A stretch of 64,000 nucleotides of DNA from Pseudomonadota bacterium (GTDB lineage Bacteria > Desulfobacterota > Desulfobacteria > Desulfobacterales > JAHIVH01): contig JAHIVH010000021.1 of the NCBI GenBank assembly GCA_018816735.1, forward strand, positions 108,799 to 172,798, given 5' to 3'. This document shows, one piece after another, positions 56,607 to 64,000 of this stretch (position 1 is the stretch's first letter; each line of letters opens with the position of its first letter). The position numbers and the translations under genes are program-made. Under the pieces are notes generated by a model. That model worked only from the letters and a program-made list of their open reading frames with translations, was not told the origin of the DNA and ran no database searches.

Positions 56607-59309
56607 ATGGCACGTCATTTCATTCTATTTTTGGCAATAGTGTCCAGTTTTCTGTTTACAAGTTGCGATTTAGGGGAAAAAACAATAGGAACTTACGAAA
56701 TACGATCTGCTTTGGATGTATTGGCATTTTCAGCATCCGGTTATACTACCGTACAGAATAATCTTGTCATCGCTCCTGAAGAAGAATCGCCCATATGGCC
56801 ACCTGTATCGACCTTGAACGGCATGCAGACGTTGAAGCATGTGGGGGGAGACCTTTTTATCAAGTGGAATGACCAGCTGACGAGTTTGTATGGCTTGGAT
56901 AACCTGGAAACGGTTGGCGGGAATTTGACGATAGGCGCCAATGGAAAACTCAAGACATTGGGCGCCCTGAAAAGTCTGAAATCCGTCGGAGGGAGTATCT
57001 CAATATCCGGCAGTAGCCTTATAGACATTACGGGTCTGAGCAAATTGGCATCAACGGCTGTTAACGGCAATCTTGAAATTGGGTATACCGCTCTTGCGTC
57101 GCTTGAAGGATTAAATGGCATCTCCGCCATTGGCGGGAGTCTGATGATTTCAAAAAACAATTTTCTGGATAACCTGGAGGCTTTGGGAAATATCTCATCC
57201 ATTGGCGATTATCTGAAAATTGACAGCAATCCGGCACTTAAACGATTGGGCTTGGATTCTCTTATTTCTGTATCAGGTGATTTTACGATTAATGAAAATG
57301 TAAGTCTTCCCACATCTGATGCTGAAACCTTAAGAGATCAGATAATAGACGGCCTGGGAATCGGCGGGAACATTTCGATTGAAGGAAATCTGGATGATGC
57401 CTATCCCGGAATGATCTGGCCGGGGAATTATACGATCGAGGACGACTCTGATTTAGCCGGCCTGTCCGGCTACAACTATGTATCCGGTTGTCTTGAAATA
57501 AAAAATGTTACCGATATGTCTGACCTTCAGGGATTGGAAAGCCTTGAACGGGTTGGGATGTTGACAATTCATTATACGGGCACGATCACCGCCCTCACAG
57601 GTTTGAATAATCTTTCTACAATCGATGGCATGTTGGATATCAACGAGAACCCGTCGCTGGTGAGCCTGGAGGGATTAAACGGCATTACGACGATCGGCGG
57701 CAAACTGAATATTAATAATAATGACCAGTTGGCTGATATTGAAGCGCTTGAAAACCTTCGACCGGATATTACGGGATTGGACATCCGTGGAAATAATGCG
57801 CTTAAGAGTCTGTCGGGTCTGGATCAGATCACATCGATACACGGTGACTGCTATATCAGCGGCACTCAAAGCATCAATCTTGCCGGACTCACGAATCTTG
57901 CAACGATAGATGGAATTCTGACCATCATCAGTTGCAACAGTTTAACCCGCCTGGATGGCCTGGAGAACCTTGCGTCGGTTGGGGAATTGAAAATACTATC
58001 CAATACGAACTTATCTGATATGACGGCACTTGCCGGGTTGACTTCATCAATCGATACATTGACAATAGACAACAATAATTCGATTGAAACCTTGGAAGGG
58101 CTCCAGAATCTTTCATCGATTGATGGCAGACTGTTTATCAGAAACAATGATGCGTTGCTGAATCTCAGTTCTTTGTCATCTGTTCCCTTTGGAAATAATA
58201 TAAGAAGTATTTCTATAGAAGAAAATGATGCCCTGGTCAGTCTGCAGGGACTCAATAACCTGAAATCCGGTTCGTACTTTTTATCAATAAGCGGCAACCC
58301 CTCCTTAACAAGCCTGGACGATTTGGACAATATCACATCCCTCATTGGTGATTCGATGTCGGGTGGCGGCATAGGCATTGTCAACTGCAACGGCCTGACC
58401 AATTTAAATGGCCTGAGCCACGTGACTGTTTTAGGGAATTTAACCATCAGCACTTGCCCCAATTTAGTCAATCTGAACGGTTTAAACAGTCTTTTAACCG
58501 TCACTGGCGGATTGATAATAGAAGACAACCTGTCATTAACTACGATTGAGGCCCTTGGCGCTGTTTCAGCTTCTGTTTACAACCTGACCATTTCGGGGAA
58601 TCCTTCTTTAACCAGCCTTGAAGGTTTAAATAATATCCGATCCATCCGCGAATTATTGGAGATTTCGGATAATGACGGTCTCACAAGCCTGTCAGCGCTT
58701 TCAAATGTGAGTGTAAATACGGTGGAGAATCAGGAATTATATCGATTGATCATAGAAGGAAACGACGCACTGGTTTCACTAAACGGCCTTGAAAATATCC
58801 AGGCAGTGCGAAAATTGAGTGTGGGAAACAACCCTGCTTTAACAACGCTGACAGCGCTTTCTCATATTGCCTCAGGTGTTGATGATGTTGTTGTTTCCGG
58901 CAATCATTCGCTTAAAGGTCTTGAGGGGCTTCATAACATTTTATCGATCAAAAATAACCTGAAGATTTTGAATAACAATCAATTGGAAAGTCTTGGCGCT
59001 TTATCCGGAATCTTACTCGATGATGGTTTTCTTAGTTTATCTATTGAAGATAACGATGCATTGACCGATCTGGTCGGCCTGGAGGATGTTTCGGTGAATC
59101 TCTGGTGGCTTTCGATTAAAAACAACGCTTCGCTGTCCAGTCTTGAAGGCCTTCACAACCTTAAGGCCGTGGTTTATGATTTTATCATTCAGGATAATCC
59201 CGAGCTGTGCACCAGCCTGGCAGAAGCTTTGCTCGATCAGGTTTTGTCATACGACAGCAATAACAAAAACACTCGTGACATTATCGTTCAAGGAAATAAA
59301 GATTGCTGA
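56607..59309 (+). CDS. Large receptor-L/leucine-rich-repeat lipoprotein
   Basis: About 900 residues: signal peptide with lipobox FTSC (Cys20), then a very long solenoid of repeated units of about 22-24 residues with the pattern GLxxLxxIxGxLxIxxNxxLxxLxxL, covering nearly the whole protein, as in receptor L domain and leucine-rich-repeat proteins. The repeats are diverged from one another. Start ATG at 56607 preceded by GGAAAGGAAAGATGCC; a TTG at 56589 is the alternative. Followed by a strong terminator. Predicted to be exposed on the outer face or in the periplasm and to bind another molecule. Confidence 0.85.
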   Translation: MARHFILFLAIVSSFLFTSCDLGEKTIGTYEIRSALDVLAFSASGYTTVQNNLVIAPEEESPIWPPVSTLNGMQTLKHVGGDLFIKWNDQLTSLYGLDNLETVGGNLTIGANGKLKTLGALKSLKSVGGSISISGSSLIDITGLSKLASTAVNGNLEIGYTALASLEGLNGISAIGGSLMISKNNFLDNLEALGNISSIGDYLKIDSNPALKRLGLDSLISVSGDFTINENVSLPTSDAETLRDQIIDGLGIGGNISIEGNLDDAYPGMIWPGNYTIEDDSDLAGLSGYNYVSGCLEIKNVTDMSDLQGLESLERVGMLTIHYTGTITALTGLNNLSTIDGMLDINENPSLVSLEGLNGITTIGGKLNINNNDQLADIEALENLRPDITGLDIRGNNALKSLSGLDQITSIHGDCYISGTQSINLAGLTNLATIDGILTIISCNSLTRLDGLENLASVGELKILSNTNLSDMTALAGLTSSIDTLTIDNNNSIETLEGLQNLSSIDGRLFIRNNDALLNLSSLSSVPFGNNIRSISIEENDALVSLQGLNNLKSGSYFLSISGNPSLTSLDDLDNITSLIGDSMSGGGIGIVNCNGLTNLNGLSHVTVLGNLTISTCPNLVNLNGLNSLLTVTGGLIIEDNLSLTTIEALGAVSASVYNLTISGNPSLTSLEGLNNIRSIRELLEISDNDGLTSLSALSNVSVNTVENQELYRLIIEGNDALVSLNGLENIQAVRKLSVGNNPALTTLTALSHIASGVDDVVVSGNHSLKGLEGLHNILSIKNNLKILNNNQLESLGALSGILLDDGFLSLSIEDNDALTDLVGLEDVSVNLWWLSIKNNASLSSLEGLHNLKAVVYDFIIQDNPELCTSLAEALLDQVLSYDSNNKNTRDIIVQGNKDC

Positions 59310-59400
59310 CCGTCAGTACATTGGGTTGATCCATATTGTTGAAAAACTTTAAGAGAATTGGGCAATGTGCCCCCCCCCCTTTTTCTCATAGAAAATGACC

Positions 59401-59437
59401 AAAAGGGTCAAGAGCAGACTTGACCCTTTTGTATTTT
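59401..59437 (+). terminator. Strong rho-independent terminator after the LRR gene
   Basis: Perfect 12-base stem AAAAGGGTCAAG / CTTGACCCTTTT with a 6-base loop (59401-59430), followed by GTATTTT. The 16-base unit GACCCTTTTGTATTTT is directly repeated at 59422-59437 and 59438-59453. Just upstream (59370-59379) is a run of ten C. Confidence 0.85.
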
Positions 59438-59501
59438 GACCCTTTTGTATTTTACCCCTCAGCCGAATTGGGGTTTTTGCCTTGGAACTGATTCATAAAT
59501 T

Positions 59502-59562
59502 ACGGGTCGTTGACCCGTATCCGTGCTTTTAGCACTTGACTGAAACCCTCAGACTTTCAGTC
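59502..59562. repeat. Three consecutive perfect hairpins
   Basis: Within 61 bases: ACGGGTC-GTT-GACCCGT (59502-59518), GTGCT-TTT-AGCAC (59523-59535), and GACTGAAA-ccctcagac-TTTCAGTC (59538-59562), followed by GGTGGTTG. Tandem perfect hairpins of this kind are found at ends of IS200/IS605 elements or REP-type elements, and in structured RNAs. No transposase gene is seen next to it. Confidence 0.55.
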
Positions 59563-59710
59563 GGTGGTTGTCTGGTTTGGTGCCTTTAATTTCCAGGTTC
59601 GGATAGGGCATATCAGCCCATCATTCCCATCATGATATTATTTCAAAAAGAACCCATATTTCACTTTCTGGAACGTGATGTGGGGTGTCGTTTTTTCAAG
59701 TTAATTTTTC

Positions 59711-59737
59711 TTGACTTAAAAATCATACAGTGTAATA
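59711..59737 (+). promoter_or_regulatory. Possible sigma-70 promoter for the amidohydrolase gene
   Basis: TTGACT at 59711-59716 with TAATAC or AATACA 16-17 bases downstream, about 55 bases before the ATG at 59792. The -10 match is poor, so this is a weak call. Confidence 0.3.
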
Positions 59738-59791
59738 CATAGTTATAAAATATATGCTCTACAATTGAGTTCTTTAATTCGAGGAGGTAAT

Positions 59792-61306
59792 ATGATAAGT
59801 CGCCGTGATTTTCTTTATTATTCTGCTTTGACAAGTCTTGCAGCAGTATGTCCCTCACTATTGGCCGGCTGTACAACGAAGCGATATAAAAAACCGCAGT
59901 CGCTTACGCAGCCGTATGAAAAACTGCTTCTAACGAATGCGAACATTTTTGATGTTTATTCCGGAACTTTTTTTGATGAAACGCAGCTTCTCATTCAACA
60001 TGGTAGAATTGTGGACATTTTTCATGCAAATAGTTCGGGGATAACTCCGGATTATACGCTTGATTTAAATGGGGCCTATATACTTCCGGGATTTATAAAT
60101 AGCCATTGCCATTTATCGGCACCCGGTGGGTTTCCCTTTCCGGGTCGTGGCGCATTGTATGATTATTTGGTTCGACAATCTGAGCGCAATGCTGAAGAAT
60201 GTGTAAAACACGGCGTTACTACTGTCCGTGATATGATGGCGTTTCTGAATTTAAGAGATCAATTGGAAAAAAATATTGAAAGAAGGAAGGTTGTCGGTCC
60301 ACGCATGATAAATAGCTTTGCTCTGGAAGTGAATTTTGGTTATTTGAATGCAAGCCTGGTTTTTGAGCCTTTAAGATCAGCCGGAATTGGCACCAATCAT
60401 ACAACAAAAATCGTTAATACGCCGGAAGATGGAAGAATTGGCGTTCAAGTTGGTGTTGATAATGGCGCTGATTTTATAAAAATCGCTCACCAGGAAAAAA
60501 CACTCGTAAGGCCACTTCCTAATCCAAGAGCAATGGAATATGCAATAGCAGAGGCAATTTGTGATGAAGCTGCGAAGTTTGGAAAGATTGTTGCCATTCA
60601 TCATACATGCACAAAAGGTTTGCGTATAGGACTTGATGCTGGTGCAACAACGTTTGAGCATATGGCTTGTGACCGAGTGCTTATGGACAGTGAAATTCAG
60701 GAAATTATAGATAAGGGGAAATATATTATCCCGACTGCATCGGTTGGTTACGCTATAGATTGGGAGACCCCTGGTGATGAAGGATGGGATGAAGGATTTA
60801 AGGCTGATATCGTAAATATAAGAGCCGAAATTATACCTAAATACTTGCGGGAATTTCTTGAACCCCTATTGCTTCAAGAAACGCTAAAAACTTACCAGAA
60901 ATATACACATCCTGAATATTTTAATAGTCTTGAATCTATTGTTGGAGTGGAAGTGAAATCGACAGACACCATTTGTACTTATGGACTGAAAAATTATCAG
61001 GCTTTATATGAAGCCGGTGTAAAGCTGGGTTGCGGTAATGACGGTGGGGTTCCATTGCTTCCACCCGGGCACATGGCATTAGAGCTCTACCTGGGAGAGA
61101 GGATAAATATCGACAAGGCCGATCTTTTAAAAATGATCACCATAAATAATGCGGAAATAATCGGTATGAAGGACGAATTAGGTTCCATTGAAGCAGGCAA
61201 GATTGCAGATCTTGTTATTTTTGAAAACAACCCGTTAGATACTTTAAAAAATACGTTTAATCCGATATATGTATTTCAGAATGGAGATTTGTCTTTTAAG
61301 GCATAA
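59792..61306 (+). CDS. Amidohydrolase with Tat/lipoprotein signal
   Basis: 504 residues. N-terminus MISRRDFLYYSAL has a twin-arginine motif (SRRDFL), and LAGC (Cys27) is a lipobox, so the folded enzyme is probably exported by Tat and lipid-anchored. The metal-dependent amidohydrolase core has HCH (His105/His107) in INSHCHLSAPGG, VAIHHTCTKG and a GNDGG motif, with a C-terminal GSIEAGKIADLVIFENNPLD. Imidazolonepropionase-type relatives are likely. RBS AGGAGG lies just before ATG 59792; the upstream TTG at 59765 is unlikely. Confidence 0.85.
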   Translation: MISRRDFLYYSALTSLAAVCPSLLAGCTTKRYKKPQSLTQPYEKLLLTNANIFDVYSGTFFDETQLLIQHGRIVDIFHANSSGITPDYTLDLNGAYILPGFINSHCHLSAPGGFPFPGRGALYDYLVRQSERNAEECVKHGVTTVRDMMAFLNLRDQLEKNIERRKVVGPRMINSFALEVNFGYLNASLVFEPLRSAGIGTNHTTKIVNTPEDGRIGVQVGVDNGADFIKIAHQEKTLVRPLPNPRAMEYAIAEAICDEAAKFGKIVAIHHTCTKGLRIGLDAGATTFEHMACDRVLMDSEIQEIIDKGKYIIPTASVGYAIDWETPGDEGWDEGFKADIVNIRAEIIPKYLREFLEPLLLQETLKTYQKYTHPEYFNSLESIVGVEVKSTDTICTYGLKNYQALYEAGVKLGCGNDGGVPLLPPGHMALELYLGERINIDKADLLKMITINNAEIIGMKDELGSIEAGKIADLVIFENNPLDTLKNTFNPIYVFQNGDLSFKA

Positions 61307-61323
61307 TACGTCAAGAAGGAAAT

Positions 61324-61351
61324 AAGGGACGCCCACTTTATAAATTCGTTT
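61324..61351. repeat. REP-like repeat, copy 1
   Basis: AAGGGACGCCCACTTTATAA then ATTCGTTT; a second, imperfect copy (AAGGGACGTCCTCTTTATAA then ATTCATTT) is at 63864-63891. The shared GGGACG and CTTTATAAATTC resemble sequences next to REP-associated transposase elements. Both copies are preceded by GGAAATAAG. Confidence 0.6.
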
Positions 61352-61469
61352 TTACCCCCATCTATTGCGGAAAGGAGAATTGGGAATTTTTAACAACCAT
61401 TTTGTGTTCAGTTTATCACGGCCATCCATGTCCGACTTAGGTTGGCAGATGGTTTTTGCAAATGACAGG

Positions 61470-61928
61470 TTATTGTGTCATTGTATAGGCTGAGTATACA
61501 CACTCAGACCAGTCATTATCTGATGAAACAAACTCTATCTTGATTGATATCTAACTTTTCATATAAGTAAAAGAAACAGGTATCATAAAGTCAGAATCTT
61601 CCCGGCTCAATGATGTATTGCTACCTGCGTTCAGCCATTGGCGAACGTACTCGTCATCTACATATACATTTGCTTTTTGATTGCTTATACTGTGGTCATA
61701 TATTCTTTTCAGTACTACACCGCTATTGTCAGGAGCTATATTCAGCGCAAATGTGCTATAACCGGTATGTCTCCTACCGTCTTCCGTGATTGGAATATCG
61801 GATTGGTCGCCCAAATAATAGGATGTTTTTGACCCACTCCAGGTTTGTCCATTGACAACATATGCGTGATTGCTTTCGCTTATAATATTGTTCACATCAA
61901 GTGTATCGGTAAGAATAGATGTTGATCA
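61470..61928 (-). pseudogene. DUF2961-like C-terminal domain broken by in-frame stops
   Basis: A single frame reads VNGQTWSGSKTSYYLGDQSD, GVVLKRIYDHSISNQKANVY, VDDEYVRQWLNAGS and REDSDFMIP, then meets TAG at 61551-61553, and continues in the same frame as ISIKIEFVSSDNDWSECVY up to TAA at 61470-61472. An earlier in-frame TGA (61926-61928) separates an upstream 30-codon piece (61929-62018, KKDFNGVREFFTDKPPTVAQ). The pattern of a cut domain, interrupted at points with no loss of frame, is typical of a pseudogene; the TAG could come from TCG by one substitution. The DUF2961 assignment is from the VYVDxExV-type strand and is modest. Confidence 0.55.
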
Positions 61929-62389
61929 TACCGCTCTTTGTGCAACGGTTGGAGGCTTATCTGTGAAAAATTCCCGGACACCGTTGAAGTCCTTTTTAAT
62001 CTTAATCGCCAATATAAATCATATTTAATGAATATTTATATTGACAAGCATGTCACAAATAAATATTAAACACTGTATATAATTAAAATTAATGTTGGTT
62101 TAAAGGAACATGGTAGCCGCGAAATTTTTTGTGCGGAGTTCCATTTATGCCACTCGTTGAAAAAATAGCAGTAAGGTTTTTTTAGACAACATAAGCCTTT
62201 TACTCGTCGTGGGTGAGGTTATAATCAGGAGATCGACCACATAAATTGCAAAAAGATACAGAGATGATTTCTGCTATAGCAATTTCAACTACCAGGAACT
62301 GAAAAAATTTTTTTCAGAAGGATAGATACCTGAACTCGCATTGTACTTTTTAATTTTCATTTACCTTCTAAACAGAAAAGGAGAACCAA
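61929..62389. other. Region upstream of the ferredoxin gene with remnant sequence
   Basis: About 460 AT-rich bases. The left 90 bases hold the upstream in-frame piece described for the pseudogene. An interrupted inverted repeat (GGAAC at 62105, CCGC at 62117, GCGG at 62133, GTTCC at 62138) lies in the middle. No further gene was identified. Confidence 0.4.
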
Positions 62390-63568
62390 TTGAGCGATAG
62401 TATATATCATAGACTGCAAAAACGATTAGAGTCTTATCCACAAGGTTTTCCAGATTCTGGAAATGGTATAGAAGTGAAAATTATAAAAAAGCTGTTCACT
62501 GAGGAACAGGCTGAAATATTCTGCGAAATTGCCTCGACTTTTCCTCTGCGGCCGACTCCCGGAAAGCCGACAAGTAAAAAATTACAAAAAAAATTGAATA
62601 TGACTCAAGAAGAACTCGCAGAAAAACTGGAATCGATGGCACAGCAGGGCCTTTTATTTAGACAAAGAAATAAAGGTAATCCAAACGATCCGCTGTATTA
62701 CCCACCACCTTTTGTTGTTGGTTTATATGAATTCAGCCTAAAAACCATGGACAGGGAATTGGCAACCTATGTTAATGAAGCTTTTGAAGGCGTTGCCCAA
62801 TGGTGGAACAAAATACCAACAAAACAACTGCGGGTTGTCCCAATTGAGAATTCAATTAAACAGGATAAAGGCATATGGCCATATGATAAAATTGAGGAAG
62901 TCATTAAAGGCCATGATCTTATTTCTGTAGCAGACTGCATCTGTATGAAAGAAAAACAGATGCTGGGCCAGGATTGTAAGGCCTCACTTGAAAGATGCAT
63001 ATCATTTGACTGGTTTGCCGAGCACTATATTGATACGGGAATGGGACGCCAGATTACAGAAAAGGAATTACGAGAAATATTGGTAATGGCCGAGAAAAAT
63101 GGCCTTGTGATATCTCCGTCAAATATAACCAAATCCATTGGTTTCTGTCTATGTTGTGATTGCTGTTGTTCATGGTTGCGCGTACTCTCATTAGACCCAA
63201 AACCAGCCATGCAGGTAACTGCATCGTACCGAGCCGAAATCGATCAGGAAATATGTACTCAATGCGGTGTATGTTTAAAAAGGTGCAATATGAAAGCCAT
63301 CAAACAAGACTGTTTCACCGTAGATGTAGATCGATGTATTGGTTGTGGATTGTGTGTGACCACTTGCCCAACAAATGCTATTCAAATGAAGAAAAACGGA
63401 AGAACCTTTCATATGGAAAAATCAGCTACACTATTATTTTATAAAATGCATGAGGAACATGTTAAAGCAAAAAGCTTTGGGGATGATAAAATCAAAAACA
63501 CAATTACTTTATCAAGAATTAAAATGGCAAAGACGTTTTATAGAACCAAAAAGTTATTCATAAAATGA
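62390..63568 (+). CDS. Double [4Fe-4S] ferredoxin-domain protein with extra cysteine clusters
   Basis: 392 residues with a TTG start (62390) 6 bases after AAGGAG. Residues 1-170 are mostly helical (possible winged helix about 40-95). Two cysteine groups follow: C183, C185, C196, C203; and the dense CLCCDCCC (C253, 255, 256, 258-260). The C-terminal ferredoxin domain has CTQCGVCLKRC (289-299) and CIGCGLCVTTC (316-326). The first cluster has Asn where Pro is typical after the last Cys. Probably an electron carrier or metal-cluster protein; partner unknown. Confidence 0.8.
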   Translation: MSDSIYHRLQKRLESYPQGFPDSGNGIEVKIIKKLFTEEQAEIFCEIASTFPLRPTPGKPTSKKLQKKLNMTQEELAEKLESMAQQGLLFRQRNKGNPNDPLYYPPPFVVGLYEFSLKTMDRELATYVNEAFEGVAQWWNKIPTKQLRVVPIENSIKQDKGIWPYDKIEEVIKGHDLISVADCICMKEKQMLGQDCKASLERCISFDWFAEHYIDTGMGRQITEKELREILVMAEKNGLVISPSNITKSIGFCLCCDCCCSWLRVLSLDPKPAMQVTASYRAEIDQEICTQCGVCLKRCNMKAIKQDCFTVDVDRCIGCGLCVTTCPTNAIQMKKNGRTFHMEKSATLLFYKMHEEHVKAKSFGDDKIKNTITLSRIKMAKTFYRTKKLFIK

Positions 63569-63615
63569 TTCTTGAAAAGTGAATTCTCCTCCTGAAAAAG
63601 GGAAGCCTCAGGATA

Positions 63616-63631
63616 CCCCCTCAAAAGGGGG
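63616..63631 (+). terminator. Small hairpin after the ferredoxin gene
   Basis: CCCCCT-CAAA-AGGGGG, followed by CATTTATGG. GC-rich stem with short T-run; may end the ferredoxin transcript, but the T-run is weak. Confidence 0.45.
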
Positions 63632-63749
63632 CATTTATGGTTCAGATATGTGGTTCATCCGGAATTTGCGTACTTAAAACTTGAAAAAATGTGGACAATC
63701 GGTGTTCTTTATTTATCAACCGCAAAATCAATAAATAAAGGAGCCCCTC

Positions 63750-63854
63750 ATGTCCACCAGTCTTCTATATCATGCTTTTGGTATCCGTGGCTACAACCTT
63801 ATTAACACCCAGTACCTTGGAGGCGATGTGTATTTCTGGATTGAAAGGAAATAA
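63750..63854 (+). mobile_element. ISL3-family transposase N-terminal fragment
   Basis: ATG at 63750 with AAAGGAG upstream gives 34 residues: MSTSLLYHAFGIRGYNLINT followed by QYLGGDVYFWIERK and TAA. The STSLLYHAFGIRGY start is a familiar ISL3 transposase N-terminus. The downstream coding part is missing and the fragment ends next to a REP-like repeat at 63864. A possible left-end repeat GGTTCATCCGGAATTTGCGT lies at about 63651. Confidence 0.75.
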
Positions 63855-63863
63855 GAAGTTAAG

Positions 63864-63891
63864 AAGGGACGTCCTCTTTATAAATTCATTT
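63864..63891. repeat. REP-like repeat, copy 2
   Basis: AAGGGACGTCCTCTTTATAA then ATTCATTT, an imperfect copy of 61324-61351. It abuts the broken ISL3 fragment. Confidence 0.6.
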
Positions 63892-63981
63892 ATATCTCAA
63901 GAAACGAAAGCCACATAGTTTCTTTTAAAAAATGTTATTCAAATTTGGTTACAGTTAGAAATCAGAAAGGTGGGTACTGAA

Positions 63982-64000
63982 ATGGAGAAAAATTACACCA
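63982..64000 (+). CDS. Possible start of a gene cut by the window edge
   Basis: ATG at 63982 preceded by AAAGGTGGG at good spacing; only six codons (MEKNYT) are inside the window, so the product is unknown. Confidence 0.35.

Noticed and set aside
57866..58528. Minus-strand frame of 220 codons within the LRR gene
   Set aside because: A by-product of the repetitive LRR coding sequence; no recognised domain.
56607..59309. Repeats that could look like a CRISPR array
   Set aside because: The repeat unit is coding (leucine-rich), varies in sequence and keeps the reading frame; no spacers of constant length.
59370..59379. Run of ten C as a phase-variation switch
   Set aside because: It lies after the LRR stop codon and not inside a gene or a recognised promoter.

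Overview
The window reads as chromosomal DNA of a Gram-negative anaerobe, most likely Desulfobacterota (Desulfobacterales-type). This is inferred from the conserved murG-murC-murB-ftsQ-ftsA-ftsZ block, a CarD regulator, the many hybrid histidine kinases, a K+-independent H+-pyrophosphatase type, an OFA-family transporter beside a long acyl-CoA dehydrogenase, and many lipoproteins with signal-peptidase II boxes. Species cannot be fixed from the sequence alone. Several genes use TTG or GTG starts supported by good ribosome binding sites.

Region 1 (1-8.5 kb, + strand) is the end of the division and cell wall cluster: murG (cut by the window edge), murC, murB, ftsQ, ftsA, ftsZ, then a radical SAM protein. 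Region 2 (8.5-14.6 kb, - strand) holds a REC-PAS-kinase-REC hybrid kinase, an HDOD-GAF-kinase fusion, an RluD-type pseudouridine synthase and CarD. After two small + strand genes and a strong bidirectional terminator, region 3 (15.8-29.8 kb, - strand) is housekeeping: hppA, pth, rplY, prs, tRNA-Gln(UUG), ispE, DUF1844, another hybrid kinase, rsmI, yraN and the rplS-RNA methyltransferase-trmD-rimM-khpA-rpsP-ffh translation/SRP block.

Region 4 (29.9-49.1 kb) is mixed: rlmN, a PP-loop ATPase, an outer-membrane barrel, an ECF sigma/anti-sigma operon with two exported proteins (one DUF3106), a PilZ protein, a YkgJ-like cysteine-cluster protein, a flavodoxin-fold oxidoreductase, a Crp/Fnr regulator, an OFA transporter, an acyl-CoA dehydrogenase with an upstream palindrome, an SDR epimerase, a MocR regulator divergent from a DUF2917 gene, a truncated DUF1003 protein, a SLOG-like protein and a membrane hybrid kinase with a periplasmic solute-binding sensor.

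Region 5 (49.3-64 kb) is accessory and partly decaying. It contains a cluster of predicted lipoproteins: two different caspase-like (His/Cys dyad) proteins, two receptor-L/leucine-rich-repeat proteins and a beta-propeller. Between them lie gene remnants: a metallopeptidase-like fragment with a damaged HExxH, a frameshifted fibronectin-III-like tail, a DUF2961-like reading frame broken by in-frame stops, and a 34-codon start of an ISL3 transposase. A run of three perfect hairpins follows a strong terminator at 59.4-59.6 kb. A Tat-lipoprotein amidohydrolase and a cysteine-rich double [4Fe-4S] ferredoxin protein lie further right.

The best candidate for an undescribed system is the 49.9-59.3 kb set of surface or periplasmic lipoproteins pairing caspase-like proteases with leucine-rich recognition proteins. 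That link is inferred from proximity and shared export signals only.
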